Below, piece after piece: positions 49,351 to 59,000 of a stretch of DNA of 64,000 nucleotides. The DNA is taken from contig CALJNC010000036.1 in NCBI GenBank assembly GCA_937981995.1, forward strand, positions 1 through 64,000, in the 5' to 3' direction. The number at the start of each line of letters is the position of its first letter. Positions within the stretch are counted from its first letter, which is position 1. A model generated the notes under the pieces. It was not told the origin of the DNA. It saw only the letters and a program-made list of their open reading frames with translations, and searched no databases. The stretch comes from an uncultured Chitinophagaceae bacterium. GTDB taxonomy: Bacteria; Bacteroidota; Bacteroidia; Chitinophagales; Chitinophagaceae. Both the position numbers and the translations under genes were made by a program.

Positions 49351-49373
49351 AATTTATATAGTTTAAGTAAAAA

Positions 49374-50234
49374 CTATTTATTCTCGTTTAAATAATGCTT
49401 TAAGGCTGCTACCATTGATGGCATGTTAGGTTGTGGAGCTTCAATTTGTAAGCTCAACCCTGCGTCTAAAGCGGCTGCTTTTGTTTTGGGACCAAATGTT
49501 GCAACGGCCGTACCGTTTTGCTTGTACTTTGGATTATTTTCAAATAGCGACTTTACACCACTTGGGCTAAAGAATACTAATACGTCATGATCCTTTTTAA
49601 TAATGTCCTCACAGTTGTTACATACCGTGCGGTATAGTACTGCTTCTCGCCATTCTATCTCATGCTCATCTAATGTGCTGGTAACTTTCTTATGTATTAA
49701 ATCATTTACCGGTACAATAAACTTCTCTTTTACTCTGTGTTTTAAGATTGATTCTAATAATCCGTCTACACCACCTGAACCAAAGAAAATTTTACGCTTA
49801 CGATAAACAATAAATTTTTGCAGGTATAAAGCAACTGCTTCTGAAATACAGAAGTACTTCATATCACCATTTACTTTTACTCTTAACTCCTCGCATAATC
49901 TAAAGAAATGATCAATTGCATTACGACTTGTAAAAATAATAGCCGTTTGATTTTGAACATCTACTTTTTGCTTGCGAAACTCTTTTGAGGTAACACCTTC
50001 AACTACAATAAATGGATAGAAATCAATTTCTACACCAAACTTACGCTCTAAATCAAAATAGGGAGATTTTGGAGAACTTGGTTGAGGCTGAGAGATTAAT
50101 ATGCTTTTAATCTTTTTCTTAGCAGCTGCCGACTTTTTTGTCTTTGCTTTTGCCTTTGACTTTGCTGCCGCTGGCTTCTTTTTAGCTGTTGAAGATTTTT
50201 TTGCCACTTTCTTTTTAACTGCTACTTTGCTCAT
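49374..50234 (-). CDS. hemD: Uroporphyrinogen-III synthase with Lys/Ala-rich N-terminal extension
   Basis: HemD-like 'KSILISQPQPSSPKSPYFDLERKFGVEIDFYPFI', 'IIFTSRNAIDHFF', 'VLVFFSPSGVKSLFEN', 'ATFGPKTKAAALDAGL'. Confidence 0.88.
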   Translation of the reverse strand: MSKVAVKKKVAKKSSTAKKKPAAAKSKAKAKTKKSAAAKKKIKSILISQPQPSSPKSPYFDLERKFGVEIDFYPFIVVEGVTSKEFRKQKVDVQNQTAIIFTSRNAIDHFFRLCEELRVKVNGDMKYFCISEAVALYLQKFIVYRKRKIFFGSGGVDGLLESILKHRVKEKFIVPVNDLIHKKVTSTLDEHEIEWREAVLYRTVCNNCEDIIKKDHDVLVFFSPSGVKSLFENNPKYKQNGTAVATFGPKTKAAALDAGLSLQIEAPQPNMPSMVAALKHYLNENK

Positions 50235-50265
50235 AAAACCCTTTCTTCAAAAAAATAAAACGAAC

Positions 50266-51111
50266 TTATGCTCCAATAGTGTTATGCACATATCGTACAC
50301 AAACGGCCAAGGGTATAATTTCGAAGGCACAAAGATAGATAATAAAGTGTAAAAAACTAACACCTGACATATTTCTAACATAAGCCATATTTATTAAAGC
50401 CTTGTAAATCAATGAGATAACTACAATTATCCCACCTATAAAAAGTAAAATAATGGAAATTTTAGCTGGTAACAACAGCATAGCCCCACCTACAGGGAGC
50501 AGAATGAATCCTAAAAGTTGATTGACTACTGATATATGCTTAAAAAAAGTAGTAGCAGTGCCCGAAAGTTTAAAAATTAATGCAACTGCATGTATAGATA
50601 CTCTTTTTAAAATGAATAGTCCTATCACCGCACCTACACCCCAAATCCAAAACATCAATTCCGACTGCTGCAAGCCGGTAAAGAATTTAATAAACTGTCC
50701 CAATAAAAAACCACAACTAATATAATAAAGGATGGTAAACATCACGCGGGCCAATTGATTACGCCAGAGGCTGTCTTTACTCGTCATACGGCCTAGGGTA
50801 CTCTTGCTTAAAACGTTTACTAAATCATCTAAATGCCTAGCATAAAAAAAACGTAGCAAGCCAAAAAATAAAAATGATGCCAAGCCAATAAAAAAAAGAG
50901 GCGTGCCCCCAGATGTTGATCGCACATCGCCTAAATCTTTTAATTGATTGATAGGCGTTCCAGCCATTTGTTCATTCTCACTTGTATCTCTTTGATCAAC
51001 GGTAAGAGAGTCCGCCAATAATGAATCCTGCGCAAACGAATAAAAGCTCAAACCAAGTAAAACCAATAATATGTAAATAGCACGCACGAAACCAAAGGTA
51101 ACACTCAACAC
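50266..51111 (-). CDS. DUF4271-type multi-TM membrane protein
   Basis: Polytopic; adjacent to hemD; 'FLHFIIYLCAFEIIPLAV'. Confidence 0.7.
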   Translation of the reverse strand: MLSVTFGFVRAIYILLVLLGLSFYSFAQDSLLADSLTVDQRDTSENEQMAGTPINQLKDLGDVRSTSGGTPLFFIGLASFLFFGLLRFFYARHLDDLVNVLSKSTLGRMTSKDSLWRNQLARVMFTILYYISCGFLLGQFIKFFTGLQQSELMFWIWGVGAVIGLFILKRVSIHAVALIFKLSGTATTFFKHISVVNQLLGFILLPVGGAMLLLPAKISIILLFIGGIIVVISLIYKALINMAYVRNMSGVSFLHFIIYLCAFEIIPLAVCVRYVHNTIGA

Positions 51112-51238
51112 CTCTTCAACGTATGGAATACCTAAAATTGAACCTATAATTTTTCTCTTTTTTATCCTCTTATAAATTCACACACTATGTGATTAAAATT
51201 AAACGTAAAAGAAAGCGTTCCGTTTTACATTTGGCTTT

Positions 51239-53776
51239 ATGCCTAAAAGTATACCACTAGAAGCTGGGGATTCGCCTCAAAATCATGTGAAGGAGATGTA
51301 CAAAAATTGGTTTCTGGATTACGCTAGTTATGTAATACTAGAGCGTGCCATACCTGATATTGCCGATGGATTAAAACCAGTACAACGCAGAATATTGCAT
51401 GCGCTAAAAGAAATGGACGATGGCCGTTTTAATAAAGTAGCTAATGTAATAGGAAGCAGTATGCAGTATCACCCACATGGTGATGCGAGTATAGGCGATG
51501 CTATTATTAACCTTGGGCAAAAAAACCTTCTTATAGAAACGCAGGGTAACTGGGGCGATGTACGTACAGGAGATAGTGCAGCAGCTCCACGTTATATTGA
51601 GGCTCGCTTATCAAAGTTTGCCTTGGAAGTAGCTTTTAATCCTAAAACTACTGAGTGGCAGCTGAGTTATGACGGACGTAAAAACGAACCCGTTCATTTA
51701 CCCATGAAATTTCCGTTATTACTTGCACAAGGTGCAGAGGGTATTGCTGTTGGTTTATCCACTAAAATATTACCACACAATTTTATTGAACTTATAAAAG
51801 CTTCCATTAAACATTTAGAAGGAAAACGATTTAAACTACTACCAGATTTTCCTACCGGTGGAATGATGGATGCCGAAAATTATAATGATGGTAAGCGCGG
51901 CGGTAAAGTAAGAGTACGATCCCATATAGAAAAAAAGGATAATAAAACCTTACTCATTAAGGACGTTCCTTATGGTTGTACTACACACTCCATTATTGAA
52001 AGTATTATTAAGGCCAGTGATAATAATAAACTCAAAGTAAAAAAAGTAATAGATAATACAGCTGCTGAAGTAGAGATTGAAATACAGGTAGCTAGCGGTA
52101 TGACAGCCGATCAAACAATTGATGCATTGTATGCTTTTACTCAATGTGAAATATCTATTTCTCCTAATATTTGTGTGATTATTGATAATAAACCACACTT
52201 TATTACAGCTACTGAAATGCTCAAACACAATACGGAGAACACAAAGGAACTCCTGAAAAGAGAGCTTGAAATTAAATTAAAGGAGCTAGAAAATAAATGG
52301 CATTATACTTCGCTTGAAAAAATATTTTTTGAAGAAAAAATATACAAGGAGCTAGAAAAGAAACATAAGGATTGGGAAACGGTTCTTGTTGCAATAGAAA
52401 AAGCATTTTTACCATTTAAGAAAAAACTAAAGCGTGCAGTAACCCGTGAAGATGTAATAAAGCTAACTGAAAAGCCTGTAAGAAGAATTTATAAGTTAGA
52501 CATAGACGAGCTGATAAACCAAATAAAAAATTTAGAAGCTGAAATAAAACAAAACAAAAAAGATTTAAAAAACCTTACGGATTATGCCATTGCCTACTAC
52601 CAAAATTTACTTGAAAAATACGGTAAAGGTCGTGAACGCAAAACAGAAATAAAACCGTTTGACAAAATTACAATTAAACAAATTGCAATAGCCAATACTA
52701 AACTTTATGTAAATCGTAAGGATGGTTTTATTGGTAGCGGGCTCAAGAAAGATGAATTACTTTTTGACTGCTCCGATATGGATGACATAATTGCCATTAC
52801 CCAAGAGGGAATTATGAAAGTGGTTAAAGTGGGAGACAAAACCTTTATAGGCAAAAATATTTTGCACGTAGCGGTATGGAAAAAAGGCGATGAACGTACA
52901 ACGTATAATATGCTTTACGTAGACGGCAAAAGCGGCAAGTCCTATGCTAAACGTTTTAATGTAAAAAGCATAACGCGCAATAAAGAATATCATCTAACCA
53001 AAGGAAACCCAAAAAGCAAGGTGCACTACTTAACAATTAACCCAGGTGGCGAGAGTGAATTAGTACAAGTAAACCTTAGCTCAGCAGCCCGAGCGCGCAA
53101 TAAGAAATTTGAATACGATTTTGCTGATATTTCCATTAAAGGCAGAGGCAGCATGGGCAACCAAGTAACTAAATATGGCGTGCGCAGTGTAAAGCTCCTT
53201 AGCAAAGGCACTTCTTCGCTGGCCGGTCAAAAGCTATGGTACAATGACAAAGTAGGCCGATTAAGCAAAGAAGCTCCTACAAATAGCAAAGGAGTTGAAA
53301 CAGGTATTTTCGTTGGCGATTTTCATGAAGGTGATTTAATTATATCATTCTATCAAAACGGATCATACAAATTGCACGACAAGGAATTGAGCACTCGATT
53401 TGATAATGACAACTTGATTCGGATTGAAAAGTTTAATCCCAATGCAATTATAAGTGCCGTTTACTTTGATGCTAAAAAGAAGCAATTTTTTGCAAAACGA
53501 TTCAAGATAGAAACGCAAACTCTGAATAGTGAATTCATTTTCATTAAAGAAGGCGATAAAAATTATTTAGAGTGGATATGCTCTAAAAGCACTCCTGTAA
53601 TTATATTAAAAACAGGAAAGAAGAAATACCTGCCTAGCGAAGAGACAGTTGACCTTGCAGAATTTGTAGATGTAAAAGGATGGAAATCTGTAGGAAATAA
53701 ACTTTGTGAAAAGGATTTGCTGGAAATTTCTTTACTGGAGGCAGAGGGCGACAAGACTACTGGAGAATTATTTTAG
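51239..53776 (+). CDS. parC: DNA topoisomerase IV (gyrase-like) subunit A
   Basis: 'DYASYVILERAIPDIADGLKPVQRRILHALKEMDDGRFNKVANVIGSSMQYHPHGDASIGDAI', catalytic Tyr 'APRYIEARLSK'. Confidence 0.93.
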   Translation: MPKSIPLEAGDSPQNHVKEMYKNWFLDYASYVILERAIPDIADGLKPVQRRILHALKEMDDGRFNKVANVIGSSMQYHPHGDASIGDAIINLGQKNLLIETQGNWGDVRTGDSAAAPRYIEARLSKFALEVAFNPKTTEWQLSYDGRKNEPVHLPMKFPLLLAQGAEGIAVGLSTKILPHNFIELIKASIKHLEGKRFKLLPDFPTGGMMDAENYNDGKRGGKVRVRSHIEKKDNKTLLIKDVPYGCTTHSIIESIIKASDNNKLKVKKVIDNTAAEVEIEIQVASGMTADQTIDALYAFTQCEISISPNICVIIDNKPHFITATEMLKHNTENTKELLKRELEIKLKELENKWHYTSLEKIFFEEKIYKELEKKHKDWETVLVAIEKAFLPFKKKLKRAVTREDVIKLTEKPVRRIYKLDIDELINQIKNLEAEIKQNKKDLKNLTDYAIAYYQNLLEKYGKGRERKTEIKPFDKITIKQIAIANTKLYVNRKDGFIGSGLKKDELLFDCSDMDDIIAITQEGIMKVVKVGDKTFIGKNILHVAVWKKGDERTTYNMLYVDGKSGKSYAKRFNVKSITRNKEYHLTKGNPKSKVHYLTINPGGESELVQVNLSSAARARNKKFEYDFADISIKGRGSMGNQVTKYGVRSVKLLSKGTSSLAGQKLWYNDKVGRLSKEAPTNSKGVETGIFVGDFHEGDLIISFYQNGSYKLHDKELSTRFDNDNLIRIEKFNPNAIISAVYFDAKKKQFFAKRFKIETQTLNSEFIFIKEGDKNYLEWICSKSTPVIILKTGKKKYLPSEETVDLAEFVDVKGWKSVGNKLCEKDLLEISLLEAEGDKTTGELF

Positions 53777-53911
53777 AGTTTTATATATTTAATAAGTATG
53801 AATAAGTGGCTGTTTATAGGTAGAGAAGTTCTACTATATATTTTATGGTTATTAACTGTGAAATAACAGTTCAAGTTAATGTTCGTTTCTTCTAATTAGA
53901 CAATCAATCTT

Positions 53912-54505
53912 CTACTCCCATTTCCCACAACAAAATAAGTAATCCAGCATACTTAGATTAGGTTCAAAACCATTTCGATCACTAAAAGGTTGTACGTAGG
54001 GAACTTGAGTAGTTTCTTTTCTATTCTTAGGAAGAAATGCAGAGCGTAAATCTGTTTCGGGATTGGGAGTATAGTTTTCAGTGAATTTAATTTGTTTTTT
54101 TATTTTAAGAAGTTTTAAAATTAATTCCAAAGAAGAAACATTTACGTCCAGCAAATATTCAAAACGTTTTTCATAAAAAGGCTTTAAGTCATCTTCAAAA
54201 TATTCAAAATATACTGACCTTCTGTAACAGGACGCAAGAGTTTTCCAGTGCAGGGCTTGCCAGTCTTCGTCATTACAAACCTTGATATCTTTAATAAAAG
54301 CCCGTTGGTTGCGCCCTTTATCAAGGGGTACGCTTAAGCATATTATACCATTGGGACCGCTTACATAGGCTCTGTTTCTGTAGCTTGTTCTTACAAAATA
54401 CTCATGCTGCTCAAGTAGCACATTCTCGGCCTTATGAAACGCATTAAACCATTCCCAACAAGGAAAAAATTCACATTCCATTATCACTGCAGCACTATTT
54501 GTCAT
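53912..54505 (-). CDS. WbqC-like family protein
   Basis: 'CEFFPCWEWFNAFHKAENVLLEQHEYFVRTSYRNRAYVSGPNGIICLSVPLDKG', 'QALHWKTLASCYRRSVYFEYF'. Confidence 0.85.
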   Translation of the reverse strand: MTNSAAVIMECEFFPCWEWFNAFHKAENVLLEQHEYFVRTSYRNRAYVSGPNGIICLSVPLDKGRNQRAFIKDIKVCNDEDWQALHWKTLASCYRRSVYFEYFEDDLKPFYEKRFEYLLDVNVSSLELILKLLKIKKQIKFTENYTPNPETDLRSAFLPKNRKETTQVPYVQPFSDRNGFEPNLSMLDYLFCCGKWE

Positions 54506-54519
54506 TTACCTTTACGTTT

Positions 54520-55554
54520 GTGAGGATAAAGTTACTCTTATTTCTTTTTACGATAAGCTTCTCAGCGCAAGCGCAAAATTATTTTATTATGCGTGCAAGT
54601 AAGGATAGCCTGGATGGTTTTATGCCGTTTTATGATACAGACGAAACTTCCATACCCGTAATGATAAGTATTGACCCCGAGCTTGCAACTGAAAATCACA
54701 TTATAGAATATGCTTTTCAAAACAAAAGCCTTTCAAGCTCCATGCTTGATATTTATAATAAAATTATATCTATACCTACTTCTACTTTTGATTATAAAGT
54801 TCCTATAAATGATACATTGATCAGGAGTGGGAATTATAAGCTAGTATTAAGATTAAAAGAAAAGGGAAGTCAGAAATTATTGCAAGAAAAAGATTTTCAT
54901 TTTCAAACCCTACGTGCACCCAACACTTATTATAGCCCTATAAGAAAAAAGGGTCCTTTAATTTCTAAACGTATAAAGGAATCCTCAAGTAATATTGACC
55001 TAAGTACAACCTTTGTAAACCGGTATGACTTAAGGCGCATTCAACAAAATATTAATGCATTAGTTCCTATTGCCGAAATACCTGAGCAGGGTGCTATGAA
55101 TGGAATTATAAACAGTACAAATCTTGATGAGCTGAGACGTTTTTTCTATAACTTCTGGTACAGCCGTAACCCTGAGAACCCCGAGGCCGAATGGAAACGC
55201 TATGCTGAAAAATTAAATTATTGCTCTCGGAAATTTTCTTACGGTTCCTTCAAAGGATATGAAACAGATATGGGTAGAATTTATTTAAGATACGGACCGC
55301 CCAATAGAACAATTAAAGCATCTAATGAAAGAGGTACCAAACCGTATGAAGTTTGGTTTTACTCCGAGCTTGATAAGCACACCAACTTGAATATCCTTTT
55401 TTCACAAATTGGCACTTTGGCCAATGAACGGAATATACTCCACTCAAGTGATCCTAGTTTTTACTTTAACCCTAATTGGGCTAGTCAATTATTTACTGAC
55501 CCAAGCGAACGATTCAATACAAACTCACACCGCGTCTATGATTTTTTCGAATAA
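54520..55554 (+). CDS. GWxTD-domain-like exported protein
   Basis: 'LDELRRFFYNFWYSRNPENPEAEWKRYAEKLNYCSRKFSYGSFKGYETDMGRIYLRYGPPN'; GTG start at 54520 gives signal peptide 'MRIKLLLFLFTISFSAQA'. Confidence 0.8.
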   Translation: MRIKLLLFLFTISFSAQAQNYFIMRASKDSLDGFMPFYDTDETSIPVMISIDPELATENHIIEYAFQNKSLSSSMLDIYNKIISIPTSTFDYKVPINDTLIRSGNYKLVLRLKEKGSQKLLQEKDFHFQTLRAPNTYYSPIRKKGPLISKRIKESSSNIDLSTTFVNRYDLRRIQQNINALVPIAEIPEQGAMNGIINSTNLDELRRFFYNFWYSRNPENPEAEWKRYAEKLNYCSRKFSYGSFKGYETDMGRIYLRYGPPNRTIKASNERGTKPYEVWFYSELDKHTNLNILFSQIGTLANERNILHSSDPSFYFNPNWASQLFTDPSERFNTNSHRVYDFFE

Positions 55555-55990
55555 ACTACTCATCCTTTTATCTTTTACCAGCCTACTAATTTTTAGTAGC
55601 TGCAATGGTATTAAAGATATTGAATACAAAGGTGTAAAAGAAACTAAACTACAATCACTAGGCTTAAGCAAAGGAACAGTGCGTGTAGTACTGCAATATC
55701 ACAATCCTAATAAATTTGGGATTGACCTCAAGGAAACACAGCTTGAGGTTTATGCCAATGATCAATATATAGGCATAGCAGAAAATCCTGAAAATAATAA
55801 GGTGCCTAGGCAGGCAGATTTTGATTTTCCTATCTTGGTACATTTTAATCCTTTAAAAGCTTTTGGGCTTGTAGGATTACTAAAATCAAATAAAATTAAA
55901 CTAAGAGTAAAAGGAACTACAAAAGCAGGGAAAGGCGGTGTTTTTATACGCATACCAATAGATGTAACGGAGAACGTAAGTATGCAGTAG
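55538..55990 (+). CDS. LEA14/WHy-type lipoprotein
   Basis: ATG at 55538; lipobox 'LLIFSSCNGIKDIEYKGV', 'LQYHNPNKFGIDLKETQLEVYAND'. Confidence 0.78.
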   Translation: MIFSNKLLILLSFTSLLIFSSCNGIKDIEYKGVKETKLQSLGLSKGTVRVVLQYHNPNKFGIDLKETQLEVYANDQYIGIAENPENNKVPRQADFDFPILVHFNPLKAFGLVGLLKSNKIKLRVKGTTKAGKGGVFIRIPIDVTENVSMQ

Positions 55991-56029
55991 CTTAATAAGT
56001 AAGCTAATTAAAAGCAAACATTAGAAACA

Positions 56030-56055
56030 AAAAAAGGCCACCTTAAAGGTGGCCT
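56030..56055. terminator. Rho-independent terminator between convergent genes
   Basis: AAAAAAAGGCCACC-TTAAA-GGTGGCCTTC. Confidence 0.75.
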
Positions 56056-56078
56056 TCATTTTATAGTACTACTAAGTA

Positions 56079-59000
56079 TTAAAACTTATTAACTTTGCTC
56101 TCAAATTCTTGTTTAGAATATGTATCATAAATTTTGATTATGTACACACCTGTTGCAAGATTTGATAATTCATTTATTACGAAGATATTTTTACCGTCAT
56201 CTACCAATTCACGTTTCTTATAAACGGTGCTACCATTTGCACTCATTAAAGTAATGTCAATTGAAGATTCACCTTGTGATAAATAATCAACCACTAACTT
56301 ATCATTAAACGGTACAGGGTAAATTGCTATTTCTAATTTGCTTAATTGAGGTACAACAGTAACTACATTAGAGTAAACATATTGTCCATCATTATCAACC
56401 GCTTTAATACGATAGTATATAATTGGTTGCTTCATTAAATCAGAAACGTCATCACTTATTCTGTAGTTGGTTTCTCCTTGAGTATTACCCATAGCTTGCT
56501 TCTGTGCAATTTCTACAAATTCCTCTCCGTCCACTCTTCTTTCGATTGTAAAATGAGAAACATTTACCTCTTCAAGTGTTGTCCAACTTACAGTGGCTTG
56601 GTTAATTTCTAAATTTGCCTGAGCAACTAAAGATGAAATTGGTGTTGCAAATTGTACAATTAAACCAGCATCAAGCGTAGGATTGTACGTTCCACCAGGA
56701 ATATTATAAACTATTGTTGTACCTGAAGTAGGCAATCCATTTGGCCCATTCACTATTACATCAATATCACTATCCTCACTATCATTTCCTACATTTTGTG
56801 TAGTAAAGGCCGTTTTAGGTGGCAAGTTTGAGAATGAAGTTTTATAAGGTCCTGAAGGTAAATTCGGGAAAGTATAAAAACCATTTTGATTCGTAACAGC
56901 CGTTTGTAGTACATTGTCATTTTCATCAAGCAATGTTACAATCACACCAGGCACACCCACCTCCGTTGCATCTTGGATACCATCATTGTTTGCATCCATC
57001 CATACGTAGTTACCTAAACCTGCAATTAATGGAGTATGAACCCCTGCATCAATAGTAGGATTATATTCTCCAGATACCAAAGTAATTGGAGCAGTTAAAC
57101 CTGTAAGCACATCTGCATCGCTATCTGTTGAATCATTGTCTCCTGCATCTTGGCTCGTAAACATTGAGCCAGAAGGAATACCACTAAATCCTACTACGTA
57201 CGTTCCAGGGTCTAAGTTTACGAATGAGTATCCACCAGTAGCATCAGTTATTGCTGTAGAAATTGGCGTTACACCATCAGCAGCATATAAAGTAACTGTT
57301 ACACCCGGTATACCCGGCTCATTAGGATCTTGAATTCCATCATTGTTTAGATCATTCCAAACGTAGTTTCCAAGTCCAGCTTGATCAGTGAAAATACCCG
57401 CATCTAAATCAGGATAATTTTGACCAGCAGCTAAAGTAACCGGAGCAGTTATACCACTATTTGGATCAGCATCACTATCTAAGTCGTCAGTTCCCGCATT
57501 TTGACCTGTAAATTCAAAGCCATTTGGTAAGTTACCAAACTGTACTGAATAATCTCCCGGTGTTAAACCTGTAAATTGATACATACCATTAGCATCTGTG
57601 GTAGTAGTTGCAATTGGAAGACCATTTGCATCTAGTAAGGTTACCATTACACCCGGTACACCAATCTCAGTTGAGTCTTGAACACCATCTCTATTTTCAT
57701 CATTCCACACATAGTTACCTAAGCTAGCCAATCCTGGCGCTGGGTAAATACCTGCATCTATTGTTAAGTTTTCTTCTCCTTCTGATAAGGAAATCACTGG
57801 TGTTAATCCTCCAGTAGAAGCATCTGCATCAGCATCAAGAGCATCATCGCTACCTTGGTTTGCTGCGCTAAATGTATAACCCGAAGGTATATTACTAAAG
57901 CCAACAACATAATCTCCTGCTGGTAAACCAGTGAAAGAGTAATTACCTAAAGCATCAGTAGTCGTTGTTCCAAGTACTGTTGTTCCATCAGCTGCATATA
58001 AAGTTACCGTCACACCTGGCACACCACCCTCACCTGGGTCTTGAATACCATCTTGATTTGCATCGTTCCAAACTTTATCTCCAAGAGAAGCCGTACCAGA
58101 ACCTGTATTTGCATTTGTTATACCAGCATCTACAGTAAGATTTGTTTCACCATTTGCCAAAGGAATGATTGCAGTAAGACCAGTACCTGGGCTTACATCA
58201 CTATCTAAAGTAGAATCAGTTCCAGCACCCGGCGTTACGAATACATAATCAGCAGGTAAGTTTTCAAAACCAACTTGATAATTGCCAGCTGGTAAATTAT
58301 TAAAGATATAATTACCGTGTGCATCTGTTACTGTTGTAGCTAATACATTACCCATATCATCATACAATTTCACTGTTACACCAGCTACACCCGGCTCACC
58401 CGGATTTTGAATTCCATCATTATTGTAATCATACCATACTTGATTACCCAATGCTCCTGTAGGAAGCGTTGCGTTATGAATACCGGCATCCCATGACATA
58501 TCATTTTGACCAGCTGTTAATGTAATTACTGGCGTTTGTCCTGTTGCAGGATTTACGTCAGAATCAGCTGCGTCATCTGTTCCAGTGTCCGTTGGAGAAA
58601 ATGTAAATCCAGCAGGTAAATCTTCAAAACCAACTATATAATCTCCAGGAGTTAATCCATTAAATATATATTGTCCTAAGGCATCAGTTACTGTGCTATC
58701 TAATTTTGTAGTGCCATCAGCTGCATATAAGTATACAGTTACACCTGGTACTGGAGCTTCGCTAGCATCTTGTATACCATCATTGTTTACATCATTCCAA
58801 ACATAGTTCCCAAGAGAAGCTAAGCCAGGAGCTTGTTGAGTTAAACCGGCATCAATTGTTGGATTATTTTCACCAGGACCTAAAACTACAGGGCCAGATA
58901 TTCCAGAGAAAGGATCTACATTACTATCCATAGTAGAATCTGATCCAAAACCTTGTGGGCTAAATTCGAATCCAATTGGAGGAGTAACTCCTATACTATA

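Noticed and set aside
51466-51500. Ala instead of Ser at the GyrA-83-equivalent position of the topoisomerase ('HPHGDASIGDAI')
   Set aside because: I believe this is the normal sequence in Bacteroidota ParC rather than an acquired quinolone-resistance change
57136-57333. 65-aa plus-strand ORF inside the SdrD_B array
   Set aside because: Shadow ORF created by the repeat composition
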